Below, one piece after another: positions 34,401 through 39,076 of a stretch of 64,000 nucleotides of DNA. Numbering within the stretch: position 1 is the stretch's first letter; each line of letters starts with the position of its first letter. The stretch is from Hydractinia symbiolongicarpus (Eukaryota > Cnidaria > Hydrozoa > Anthoathecata > Hydractiniidae): NCBI RefSeq assembly GCF_029227915.1, contig NC_079877.1, positions 9,114,001 to 9,178,000 of the forward strand, written 5' to 3'. The notes under the pieces were generated by a model. The model had not been told where the DNA came from and searched no databases. It worked only from the letters and a program-made list of their open reading frames with translations. A program made the translations under genes and the position numbers.

Positions 34401-36306
34401 AATATGTAAATTCTAAAAATCCCAAAGAGTAAGAATAGGTGCTATAACAAATAAAGTTGTCCTCTCATGCAAAATGTTCTTTATTTAGTTATTTTTTTCT
34501 CACAATAATATGTTTATTTGAAGCTGTGGTTACTTGCTTATCGATAATTTATAATTACTCTAAACTAGTTCAAGTATGCAACCTGTAAGACTCTTTTTAG
34601 CATGTGTATGTTTAGTCATACAGTGTTTTATGTCAAACCAAAACAATCGTTTTGTTATGTATACTTTGTTTTAGGTGAAGCAGTTTGTATCTGATTTTTC
34701 AAAATGGCTGAACAACATTGGATTTGAGATGTACGCTGAGCATTTAATAAATAATGGATTTGATGATCTCGATTATTTTTGCTCAATAACGGAAGAGGAT
34801 TTAAAGGACGTTGGAATATTGGATGAAAAACACAGGGAAAAGGTGAACTCTTAAAGTTTTTGTGTATCAACCATGCATTAAATTTATTGAAAAAATGTAG
34901 TTACTAGGTAGTTTCACAAACTTCCAAAAGGATCAATTTGGTTATACACTACAGCTGGTAGGTTGTAAAAGCAACACCTGGCTTTTTGATAGCCAATTTT
35001 TTTTCTTCCAGGCCAATATGTTTGTGTTTGTTAACATTATAAGGTTAGGGTTTTTTTACTAAAAATTCAAGTCAACCCTATGAATGTAAAAATAAAGAAT
35101 AACTGACCAGGTCTGTTCCCCTTATTTTTGTTTCGCCTCTGGACTGCATTTTGTGTGACAAAATTTTAATTAACCAAAGGAGAGAGTAATATGTATTCAA
35201 TTTTATGTTTTTGAAATTTGTTACTCCTCAAACAAATTCTTATCCTTATGGTAATTAAAACTAAAAAAAGGTTTGGCAAAAGTCATTTTTATTACTGTTT
35301 TTGTAAAAAAAATCTACTTTTCTGAATCTTAAAAAAAACATTGCAACAATTCTGTTTTAGTAATCGTTTCTTACAACAGTATGGTTTTTAAGAAATAAGG
35401 AAACCATTAAAGTGCTCAAAGGACATTAAACAGATACTCATTAAGTTTTAATGGGACATTCAGAATTATCCAGTTGCGCTTATGTTATTCGTCAACATGC
35501 AGTTTAATTTTATATTAACAAATCAGGATTGAATAATTCTGATGCTCTGTTTAAGTGCACAAAGTATATATGTTTTATCATACATTTGTGATATCTAAGT
35601 TTAAAGTAACATAATAATTTACCTTTATTTCTTTTTGTTTTTATGTTTTTTAATATTGCGACTAGAACGTTTGGAATTGAAATTGTTTCTCTGTTTTCTT
35701 CGGCTTTATTTTGTTGTTTTTGTTGAAAAATTAGTCATTGCTAAATGCTGCTGTTGATTTTTATGATTGAACAATCAGTTATGAGCTTTTTTACGCCGAA
35801 ACACATCAGGCCTATCAATAAGAAAATAACATCAGAGCAATATATCGATCTCCCAAGGTTACAATAATTTAAACTGGATGACCAATCTGAATAAGATTAT
35901 AAATGCATATTTTATCACAAAGTTTTATTTATTTTATTTTATCTTTTTTATATATATTTTGGTTCTTTTTTACTGTAAATAATAAGACAGAGAACATGAT
36001 AGATGAATTGATATTGCTCAGCTAGGAAAGCTTTTTTGGGATTGGGGAAGCAATTAATGGCTTAGCTAGTTTCTCATTTGTCGAAATTGCTTTTCCCTTT
36101 TTAATAGGCCTGCATATTAAGAAAGGACTTCATTTAATTAATCTTATTTCCACTGTGTCTGAATCGTAGAATTGTTAAATCATAAAACTTATATATTTCT
36201 GGTTAAAAATGTTACATTAACATTGATTTTGTTATTTTAGATTGTTCTAGAAGCAAAAAAGTTAAAAGGTCGTCACAAGGATCACAAAGATATAGTAGCT
36301 GTGTAG
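509..36306 (+). CDS. INPPL1: SHIP-type SH2 domain inositol 5-phosphatase (SHIP1/SHIP2 family)
   Basis: Phosphatidylinositol-3,4,5-trisphosphate 5-phosphatase of the SHIP family, which ends PI3K signalling at the inner plasma membrane. Exons read from the sequence: 509-642, 868-928, 1257-1404, 3913-3991, 4149-4289, 4767-4857, 5003-5029, 5532-5612, 12936-13097, 13260-13314, 13538-13606, 14696-14790, 14892-14994, 15415-15527, 15654-15734, 16223-16340, 17824-17920, 18025-18157, 18302-18401, 19000-19088, 19369-19450, 19777-19875, 20369-20430, 20772-20829, 20933-21063, 21149-21236, 29781-29877, 30003-30070, 30215-30238, 30822-30860, 31209-31373, 31881-31934, 32142-32172, 33306-33333, 33551-33712, 34675-34842, 36241-36306. 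Phases agree across every junction, giving about 1,132 residues, close to vertebrate SHIPs (about 1,190-1,260). Order: SH2, linker, 5-phosphatase, C2-like region, proline-rich tail, SAM. A C-terminal SAM is the SHIP2 (INPPL1) arrangement, but the gene is probably co-orthologous to both vertebrate SHIPs. The start Met is inferred. The exon near 29877 may be off by one base. Confidence 0.93.
2160..2222. repeat. Two-copy 31-bp tandem duplication
   Basis: A unit beginning ataattgtggtgaaaaataa is repeated back to back with one difference near the end (gggac versus gggaa). It lies in the intron between the SH2 exons and exon 3913, about 80 bp upstream of the Harbinger-like element. No function is implied. 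Confidence 0.8.
2302..3338. mobile_element. PIF/Harbinger-like DNA transposon remnant with long inverted repeats
   Basis: The ends are inverted repeats of about 70 bp. The left end reads gttacatgtagcaaactttg and then caatagcaaataacatacaa; the same words occur in reverse complement at 3265-3338. Each end also carries an inner palindrome-rich run of caagtacttgtaca words. Inside, on the minus strand, is a MADF-domain relic. The DDE transposase is missing, so the copy is non-autonomous. No clean target-site duplication was seen. The superfamily call rests only on the MADF protein. Confidence 0.65.
2712..3005 (-). pseudogene. MADF-domain DNA-binding protein relic of the transposon
   Basis: A 97-residue minus-strand frame reads as a MADF (Myb/SANT-like) domain: an N-terminal helix around EWHKCLLSLNHGEYHNARRR, a middle section ISNELVMPVKVIQKKM, and the diagnostic C-terminal stretch KKSGTGSDEVCTLQWPFY. 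MADF proteins accompany the transposase in PIF/Harbinger elements and help bind the transposon ends. It lacks the rest of a normal open frame, so it is probably a dead remnant. Confidence 0.65.
6603..7619 (-). mobile_element. CAGTC-ended element, copy 1 (fourth nesting level)
   Basis: It starts cagtctttttcagga at 6603 and is similar over most of its length to the reverse complement of 32230-33272. Shared marks include the run of gcacgtg/tgcgat words near one end and a coding relic near the other. The far end diverges; a decayed tcctgtttttttcgactg at about 7602-7619 is my best guess for the right border. The superfamily is unknown. Confidence 0.65.
7313..7510 (-). pseudogene. Element-encoded protein relic, copy 1 (unknown family)
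   Basis: A 65-residue minus-strand frame includes LLNSPGPFNPRASLFIANLT and DRFPYWSDT. Copy 2 at 32374-32545 encodes nearly the same peptide although the DNA has diverged, so this was a real coding exon of the element. I do not recognise the family. Confidence 0.55.
9380..11290 (-). pseudogene. piggyBac transposase pseudogene
   Basis: Minus-strand fragments in several frames keep piggyBac landmarks. The open piece 10204-10659 has a DDE-core segment SVDEALLLWKGRLSWKQF followed by FGIKSFGLVEACS, matching the region around the second catalytic Asp. Around 9690-9830 the frame reads SIDQMMSSYPVDRKRLKK, the family's region after the last catalytic Asp. At 9380-9510 is the C-terminal cysteine-rich zinc domain (RCIVCTKRGVWKES, HECLRCDVGLC, PCFERYH). 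Many stops and frameshifts, plus a short repeat inserted at about 10545-10635, show it is dead. Confidence 0.85.
10545..10635. repeat. Short dispersed repeat with a gacagacag run, inserted in the transposase
   Basis: The stretch tttgtgtgacagacagacg followed by tattataatatagataag matches the 3' part of the repeat at 18575-18723. It interrupts the piggyBac frame, so it arrived after that element. Likely a SINE or small non-autonomous element; class not determined. Confidence 0.55.
12094..12694. mobile_element. 601-bp MITE with CAGGCCACAAAATTT ends
   Basis: The left end caggccacaaaatttt and right end aaattttgtggcctg are inverted repeats. The 6-bp sequence tatatt flanks both sides (12088-12093 and 12695-12700), a credible target-site duplication. 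It has no coding capacity. It lies between the piggyBac and the next SHIP exon. Confidence 0.75.
14277..14474 (+). other. Unassigned 65-codon open frame in a SHIP intron
   Basis: The frame contains SIDPFDVPDDKWCMEDVLLLL and stops at 14474. It is not spliced into SHIP: the flanking SHIP exons join directly in phase at 13606/14696. It might be a fragment of a mobile-element protein. I do not recognise a domain, and it may not be coding. Confidence 0.2.
15541..15652. repeat. Short dispersed repeat with a cccgtgga/tccacggg hairpin
   Basis: Starts ctagtcagtggcccgtgg and goes on to atccacgggttcgcctgtcc, shared with the copy at 18575-18723. The words cccgtgga and tccacggg form an 8-bp stem. It lies just upstream of the SHIP exon at 15654. 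Confidence 0.6.
16883..16945. repeat. Local duplication around gcagtatgcaatgt
   Basis: The words tttatgtaatactgtcag and gcagtatgcaatgt occur twice within about 90 bp in the intron before SHIP exon 17824. It looks like a simple local duplication with no coding role. Confidence 0.5.
18575..18723. repeat. Second full copy of the short dispersed repeat
   Basis: The stretch contains atccacaggttcgcctgtcc, then gacagacagactgacagaca, and ends tattataatatagat. The three copies in the window (also 10545 and 15541) share modules in the same order, as expected of a SINE-sized family with its own internal gacag microsatellite. Confidence 0.6.
20217..20293. repeat. attaccatcattt minisatellite
   Basis: About six imperfect copies of a 13-bp unit attaccatcattt lie in the intron before SHIP exon 20369. 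Confidence 0.8.
21294..21520 (+). repeat. Left terminal inverted repeat with 69-bp direct sub-repeats
   Basis: The motif gggaaattcccaaataatg starts at about 21313, 21382 and 21451, a 69-bp period, with a fourth partial gggaaattcc near 21510. Each unit also contains gctgacatcat and tgcgcaatcgcacgctattg. gggaaattccc is itself palindromic. Confidence 0.85.
21580..21990 (+). pseudogene. DUF4116-like repeat protein of the element
   Basis: From ATG 21580 the frame gives at least four 24-residue repeats of the form TQEMCTRAV-x(5)-LL-x-VPDHLK. A frameshift near 21900 breaks the fifth repeat, whose remnant continues in another frame to about 21990. DUF4116 repeats are common in proteins of large DNA viruses, protists and bacteria; their function is not established. 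The gene is the first inside the left inverted repeat and is followed by a perfect 14-bp hairpin at 22034. Confidence 0.7.
22034..22063. terminator. Perfect 14-bp hairpin after the DUF4116-like gene
   Basis: ttatcttacaaccc (22034-22047), a 2-base loop tc, then gggttgtaagataa (22050-22063). The position after a gene and before the next suggests a 3'-end or terminator signal of the element. Function is inferred from position only. Confidence 0.6.
22258..22882 (+). pseudogene. Unknown element protein with an acidic C-terminus
   Basis: A start at 22258 gives MLIKFGDKTIKSEDFY; the frame breaks at a short aaagttgtg duplication near 22350, continues in the frame 22371-22751 (SNSIPDNKANDERFEIGYQD; GRYFSTKLKKWDGEVRTKFH), and shifts again near 22725 into a frame ending at 22882 with SDSDDDTIDSF. 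The length would be about 205 residues. I recognise no domain with certainty. The acidic tail and basic middle would suit a nucleic-acid-binding protein, but that is a guess. Confidence 0.55.
22929..23036 (+). CDS. Short SAP-like peptide (35 residues)
   Basis: ATG 22929 to TAG 23034-23036, intact. The peptide MNVPALKKEAKALHVP followed by MNKAPLLEAIRKAKY has the helix-turn-helix spacing of SAP / Rho-N-like DNA-binding motifs (L-K-x(2)-A-x(2)-L-x(7)-K-x-x-L-x-x-A-I). It is one of the few intact frames of the element. It starts 46 bp after the acidic gene. Confidence 0.55.
   Translation: MNVPALKKEAKALHVPHYPTMNKAPLLEAIRKAKY
23046..23205 (+). pseudogene. Small element protein, frameshifted
   Basis: ATG 23046 starts MQTDGPYCEKSAEK; a frameshift near 23090 is needed to reach the frame LRELAEKQQRVIHDCGLIID and GEVLEIE ending at TAG 23203-23205. 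About 52 residues, likely helical. Family unknown. It is the last + strand gene before the hairpin at 23215. Confidence 0.4.
23215..23236. terminator. Perfect 10-bp hairpin between convergent genes
   Basis: tagtgtgttg-tt-caacacacta. The + strand genes end at 23205 and the minus strand gene ends at 23331, so the hairpin marks their convergence. A bidirectional 3'-end signal is the natural reading. Confidence 0.6.
23331..23897 (-). pseudogene. Unknown element protein with helical C-terminus
   Basis: The minus-strand gene likely starts at ATG 23897 (MTDVMKLYQLYRQ) and ends at 23331. The last third is well preserved (LAESKLDTVYDKIYRAIQDG; DEFTWI; LKEQIRLRTKRAVNSI). The middle is broken by at least two frameshifts and one stop near 23796; a fragment EIKEREKLYKKFKLWGIGLR in a second frame belongs to it. 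It begins directly after the stop of the upstream minus gene, an operon-like arrangement. Function unknown. Confidence 0.5.
23898..24567 (-). pseudogene. Unknown element protein, possibly a minor virion component
   Basis: From ATG 24567 the frame is open to 24127 (146 residues, MRQLYVTDIENLTIFKYYLG at the start, then a strand-rich middle with LVTIVNSQAQGKIQLFVL). A frameshift at about 24115 leads to the C-terminal frame 23898-24116 (NPVYLPLKGLTDRLEFMLTD). About 223 residues in total. The strand-rich character and the company of the capsid gene suggest a structural role, but I cannot name a family. It is divergent from the gene at 24584, separated by a palindrome. Confidence 0.5.
24563..24588. 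promoter_or_regulatory. 26-bp perfect palindrome holding two divergent start codons
   Basis: The sequence runs ctcatgtttcttt / aaagaaacatgag. The outer cat (24565-24567) and atg (24584-24586) are the start codons of the minus and plus genes, so only 16 bp separate the two ATGs. Any 5' UTRs must overlap the opposite gene, or the site is a symmetric control element. Confidence 0.7.
24584..25759 (+). pseudogene. Unknown element protein (plus strand, broken)
   Basis: ATG 24584 gives MSIYLYNPKAKYAPNHERYV, meets an in-frame TAG at 24674, and continues open in the same frame from 24677 to 25759. Parts of that frame look shifted: the convincing pieces are FSDIFEFHSGTAVKEW near 24720, NNPFNKQKFHQLAREFG near 25000 and VVKFTNKILISKDYFSIGLN near 25480. 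Beyond about 25560 the frame is low-complexity and contains a 10-bp-stem hairpin (25603-25629). The overlapping minus frame 25376-25870 is probably a shadow. Family unknown. Confidence 0.4.
25798..25820. terminator. Hairpin between convergent element genes
   Basis: tagtgtgtt pairs with aacatacta (one G-T pair) around a 5-base loop. It lies between the + gene ending by 25759 and the minus gene whose decayed C-terminus reaches about 25900, and the stem shares the tagtgtgtt word with the hairpin at 23215. Confidence 0.55.
25925..26819 (-). pseudogene. Coiled-coil protein with C-terminal membrane segment
   Basis: From ATG 26819 the frame is open for 254 residues to 26055. Residues about 70-190 are charged and helical (coiled coil; EIDKAKDKINGLEAKK, DITKAKEELEGLHDLKEEAL). 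Residues about 215-237 form a hydrophobic segment TSIVLAVGLLISTIVLAV followed by a Gly-rich stretch. A frameshift near 26055 then leads to KGFVEKQLERLGRFLKYLAA and a hydrophobic GAALPGIIGTVVSFFF to about 25925. The design suits a membrane-associated virion or fusion-scaffold protein, but no family is recognised. It is the best preserved long frame of the element. Confidence 0.6.
26934..27116 (-). CDS. Small acidic proline-rich protein
   Basis: 60 residues from ATG 27116. It starts MLINPIYEGDFTSGVDIPDW, is rich in Asp, Glu and Pro, and has a Gln-Gln-Gly run near the end. It lies between the coiled-coil gene and the divergent capsid gene. Could be a real small gene or the N-terminal part of the downstream product. 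Function unknown. Confidence 0.4.
   Translation of the reverse strand: MLINPIYEGDFTSGVDIPDWDDDETFSRPGDFPEPSTTPEEQPVQQQGGARRRLDVGLGE
27190..28292 (+). pseudogene. Capsid-like protein of the element
   Basis: The first segment (from ATG 27190, MMLAMKGKKQ; DLYVDVPNMGQNDVIFPGSL) shifts frame near 27350 to a segment ending at 27484, and the main part is open from 27603 to 28292 (GNTFCIPLGKMFELTADLPL; NIALEFDKVDHEGLASAIMS; SLKGVLLFFVDP; FYNPKIEKISIMVEGEPNEL). The 120 bp between is disrupted and holds a cctacatgt/acatgtagg inverted repeat. It resembles a repetitive family of hypothetical proteins in cnidarian genomes that I take to be a viral major capsid protein; the strand-rich pattern and partner ATPase support this. 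The C-terminus is frameshifted near 28290. A structure prediction would be decisive. Confidence 0.6.
28392..28804 (-). pseudogene. A32/FtsK-HerA-like DNA packaging ATPase fragment
   Basis: From ATG 28804 the minus frame shows a Walker A motif GPTICGKTQ, a Walker B motif LFIVDD followed by MIADESLDK, and the downstream GRHRRHSLWLLTQRY motif, the order found in A32-like genome packaging ATPases of Polintons, virophages and NCLDVs. One in-frame TAG lies at about 28672, and the gene stops abruptly near 28392, so only about 135 of the usual 220-250 residues remain. It is tail-to-tail with the capsid-like gene. Confidence 0.75.
28823..28860. terminator. 17-bp GC-rich hairpin between two minus-strand genes
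   Basis: tgtgtgtcctggggcac pairs with gtgccccagggcacaca (one G-T pair) around a 4-base loop. It lies just upstream of the ATPase start and just downstream of the next minus gene (28886-29224), and is the strongest stem in the window. Confidence 0.65.
28886..29224 (-). CDS. Small basic element protein (112 residues)
   Basis: An intact minus-strand frame from ATG 29224. The middle is strongly basic (HKKHPGRVATGKRLAEWNRQ, then KKK), and the C-terminal half is helical (FGELLRYFERDLNTPKAI). Its start overlaps the end of the next upstream minus gene (29196-29543), an operon-like overlap. Probably nucleic-acid binding; family not recognised. Confidence 0.55.
   Translation of the reverse strand: MKSEMMNSNKKMSSACSIIINQQQPEAVEKIVEVHKKHPGRVATGKRLAEWNRQKGKLGIAPPKKKTMTFGELLRYFERDLNTPKAILKGIKETMKIHEEQGLSLHLDVKKK
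29196..29543 (-). pseudogene. Small element protein with two in-frame stops
   Basis: From ATG 29543 (MYPPEVLEKTYTEFVQREIH) one frame runs to the stop at 29196-29198. It covers 115 codons with only two internal stops, near 29375 and 29362, and contains SSHAISICAKDVGNVVSIGS and a mildly hydrophobic YSAFGKFLAPLLLAAHTI. It is the last gene before the right inverted repeat. Function unknown. Confidence 0.5.
29550..29679 (-). repeat. Right terminal inverted repeat
   Basis: Reverse complement of the left end: gatgatgtcagcattatttg then ggaatttcccttttgcaatt, ending tataaccag at about 29679. A second, more diverged unit starts near 29555 (gatttcagcattatttggga). One mismatch to the left end was seen over the outer 57 bp. 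The flank has a further aaccggttataa that resembles the tip. Confidence 0.85.
32230..33272 (+). mobile_element. CAGTC-ended element, copy 2
   Basis: The ends are cagtctttttcagga (32230-32244) and its reverse complement tcctgaaaaagactg (33258-33272). The ends also carry repeated gcacgc/tgcgat words that can fold. It is similar in reverse complement to 6603-7619. It sits in the SHIP intron between exons 32172 and 33306. No clean target-site duplication is seen, so the superfamily stays open. Confidence 0.8.
32374..32545 (+). pseudogene. Element-encoded protein relic, copy 2
   Basis: Frame from ATG 32374 includes FGDSPDKAFDRFPSWLDT and LLNSPGPFNPRASLFIATLT. The matching peptide in copy 1 (7313-7510, minus) shows conservation at the protein level. 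Stops follow immediately after. Confidence 0.5.
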
Positions 36307-38660
36307 AGTTTCTTTATATTTTTATATTATGCTAAAGTTTTTTTTAATGTCAATTTTTGTCTAACTCATTTCCAGTACAATCAGTCGTTATAAAGCGACT
36401 TTATATATGTCAAAGCTATTATTTGTACATTGTGTGTCATCTGCAACATGCACAATTTATAAAAAAAACCGGTAGTTTTCACAATGTGGTAGTATTCGCA
36501 ATGTGGTAGTATTAGCCTTGTTTACCTGAAGTGGAAAACAAACTTGTAGGATTTAGTAAAAAGTACTTACCTTGACCACTGAAATTAGAATTAGGATAAT
36601 TCAATGAAAATAGATTTGGTGGTGCAGATAAAATTTGGTGGTAGATCAATTTTAAAATAAAATACAGTTTTAATTTAACTATAAGACAGGTGTTTTCTTC
36701 CCCTGAAACATCTGGTAACTGAAAAAACCCAATTTTTTTGTTATGAAAAGTTGCGCATTTCATATTTTCTCTATTAAAGTTTTAAAATTGTAGATTGAAC
36801 TTTATAAAAACTTAAAACAGTAGACATCCTTTACAGCTAATATATGGATATTATATCTGATAGTCATTATTGGAGACAAGATTTTTGATTTGTAATGTAA
36901 CAAACATGATTGAAATCCAATCATCCACCCCACTCTTTTGCTGTTTTTGATGAATTTTTTTTAATTGAAATTCATTCAATTAAGCAAATAGTCTATTTTT
37001 AATTTAGGATGGATTTGACTTAACAATTGGCGAGTTAATTAAAATTATGGTTGGTTTTAATTTCGCCAGCTTTTCTCTGCACCAAATTTTCTCCAAATAG
37101 GGTACTGCTTAGAAGTTTTAGCTCTTTTATTTTTTTCAGCAAGAAAAGAATTTTATATATATATATTTTTTTGAAAATAAATAATGCTATGAAATTAAAA
37201 TTTGCTCAAAAGTCTACTTTCACCTAAATGTATGTATATTCACTGTGGATGCTTCAATAAGTTCCACAGGACTATTTAACAGAATAGTTTTTGCCCCTCG
37301 TAAACAATTGTGAGGAAAGGTCTATTGAAAAAAAGTTTGCTTTAAAAAAGAACACTGATTTGTTTCTGTCAAAGAAATTTTCTTGGTAATAATGCATTAA
37401 GAATATGCTGATAATAAAATTTGGAAATAAAATTGCAAACAGAGAAATCTTAAGACAGATTTTTACTGTTTAGCTTAGTACTGTGAAAAAAAAGGCTGTA
37501 ACCGAAGTATCCTAATGGCAACTTATTTAAGCTACCCAATCATTCCTGTTAACACCAGATTTGTTTTAGAGCATAGAATTTTCGCCTGCAGAATTTCTGT
37601 AAAAAGGTGTTAATTTTGTATAGATTATTATTTCTTTCAGCTTTTGTAGTAAATTCATTTTTGAACTTGATATTTTATAATTATTATTTTTTTTAATGCA
37701 TTAATATAAAAAATTATTCTAAACTATTTTACCTGATATTACTTTTTTATGTTATGTTTTGTAGTAATTATTTGTTTTTGTATATATACATTATATATTT
37801 TGTATCATATCGTTTATGTAGTCAATAAGTAACACTTCACAGTCTAGATATTCTAGAGTTTTGGTATATTGCACATTTATAAATATTTAAACATTTTGTT
37901 GTTCTGTTGTTGTTTAAGTTTATTTTTAACAGTCACTTAAGTAAGGGAAGTTTTAAATCTGCTACACAAATTGTAAACAGTTGGTAGTTTCCTGATTTTT
38001 TAGAATTACAATTTATTTCAGTGTTTGTTTAAACTTTGGAATTTTTTCTTTTGCAATTTTTCCGCAAATAATTGTTATGATAATTACTGTAATAGATCAG
38101 CTATTACAAACTTAGGGGTCGTTTTAAGAATACGGCTATTCGAAAACATCTTGTATTTGTGACATAGTATTAATAGAAATGATGTTAATAGGACTGTCAA
38201 TTATTTGATCAATAATATAGTTAATTTTTGGAAATCTATGCAACTACACAGCAGAAATCTGGTAGAAGCCTTGTCACTTAATAAAGTTTTCAAATATGAA
38301 AGAAAGTTAAATTCACTATGCTGAACACGAGTCAAATGTTTGCAAAGTTTTATTGGTTAAAATCTACAGGTTATGTCTGTTAAGTGTCCTACACAAGTTT
38401 TCAATTTTTTACAATTTGTTTGAGTTTGTACTGTATAGGAACATTCTTGGCTTGTAAATAATTTTAGTTTATTCTAAGGGATTTGATTCTCTATATGCAA
38501 GCATTTCTTTTTGTTTTGTCAATATGTTCTTTTTTTAAACTATATATACTTTAAAACTTCTACTGTTCTTTGCTATTTATGATCTTTCCTGAGATTATAA
38601 AACAATAAAAATTGTTATTTATACGTAGATTTTATCTAATAAAAAAAAAACAATATTTGT
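36307..38660 (+). other. SHIP 3' UTR and intergenic region
   Basis: About 2.3 kb of AT-rich sequence after the SHIP stop with no recognisable exon. An AATAAA at 38604-38609 could be the polyadenylation signal of SHIP; other weaker candidates occur before it. The next gene starts at ATG 38661, so the spacing is very tight if that signal is used. Confidence 0.5.
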
Positions 38661-39076
38661 ATGGCAGGAAACGAGCAAGAAAAGGGTCATCCATGTCATC
38701 TTTGTAAAGAGGTATTTGAGTTTATTTCATGTGCAAACTATAAAAGTCCTGAATAATCATTTTAAATAATGACACAGTTGGCAAAAAAAATATTAACGAT
38801 AGTTTACATTGCAGACTTTCTGCAGTCAGTGGCGTGTTTTAAAAAGTAGTTAGGTAATCGTTAGGTATATCCTTTTTTAGTTTTACGCCACTGAACCTAA
38901 CCTCCATACATGTCGGCATAGGCATGAAACCTCCACAACACCACCAGGCTTTTGGGAAATTGATTTTCCAGGCAGCCCTGAGATAAGGAAGCAGAAACTT
39001 ATGTTCAATGTAAACGACAAGTTACCTGATGCTGCAAAACCAAGGTGGATAAAGGGAAAGGAAGAAGAGAAGCAGC
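38661..39076 (+). other. CtIP/Sae2 C-terminal-like CxxC...RHR module
   Basis: Exons 38661-38711 and 38881-39076 encode HPCHLCKE then [20 protein letters not shown] and [17 protein letters not shown]. The order CxxC, Tyr-rich, C, RHR, TP-x-x-FWE-x-x-FP is the signature of the C-terminal domain of CtIP/Sae2/Ctp1 proteins, which stimulate Mre11 nuclease in DNA end resection. In CtIP this domain is the C-terminus; here it begins the protein. No upstream exon is needed, since no acceptor lies just before ATG 38661. Confidence 0.6.

Larger units (their letters stand above)
31209..36306 (+). other. Proline-rich tail and SAM domain exons of SHIP
   Basis: The exon 31209-31373 encodes an acidic tail with MYLVNLP and NPCVKY. 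I see no exact NPxY motif like those of vertebrate SHIP1. Short exons at 31881, 32142 and 33306 and the longer 33551-33712 are proline-rich (ALPPKKK, PVPKPRTKK), consistent with SH3 ligands. Exons 34675-34842 and 36241-36306 encode a SAM domain (FSKWLNNIGFEMYAEHLINN, then EEDLKDVGI and KIVLEAKKLK), ending at TAG 36304-36306. SAM domains make head-to-tail partners; SHIP2 uses its SAM to bind ARAP3 and EphA2. Confidence 0.9.
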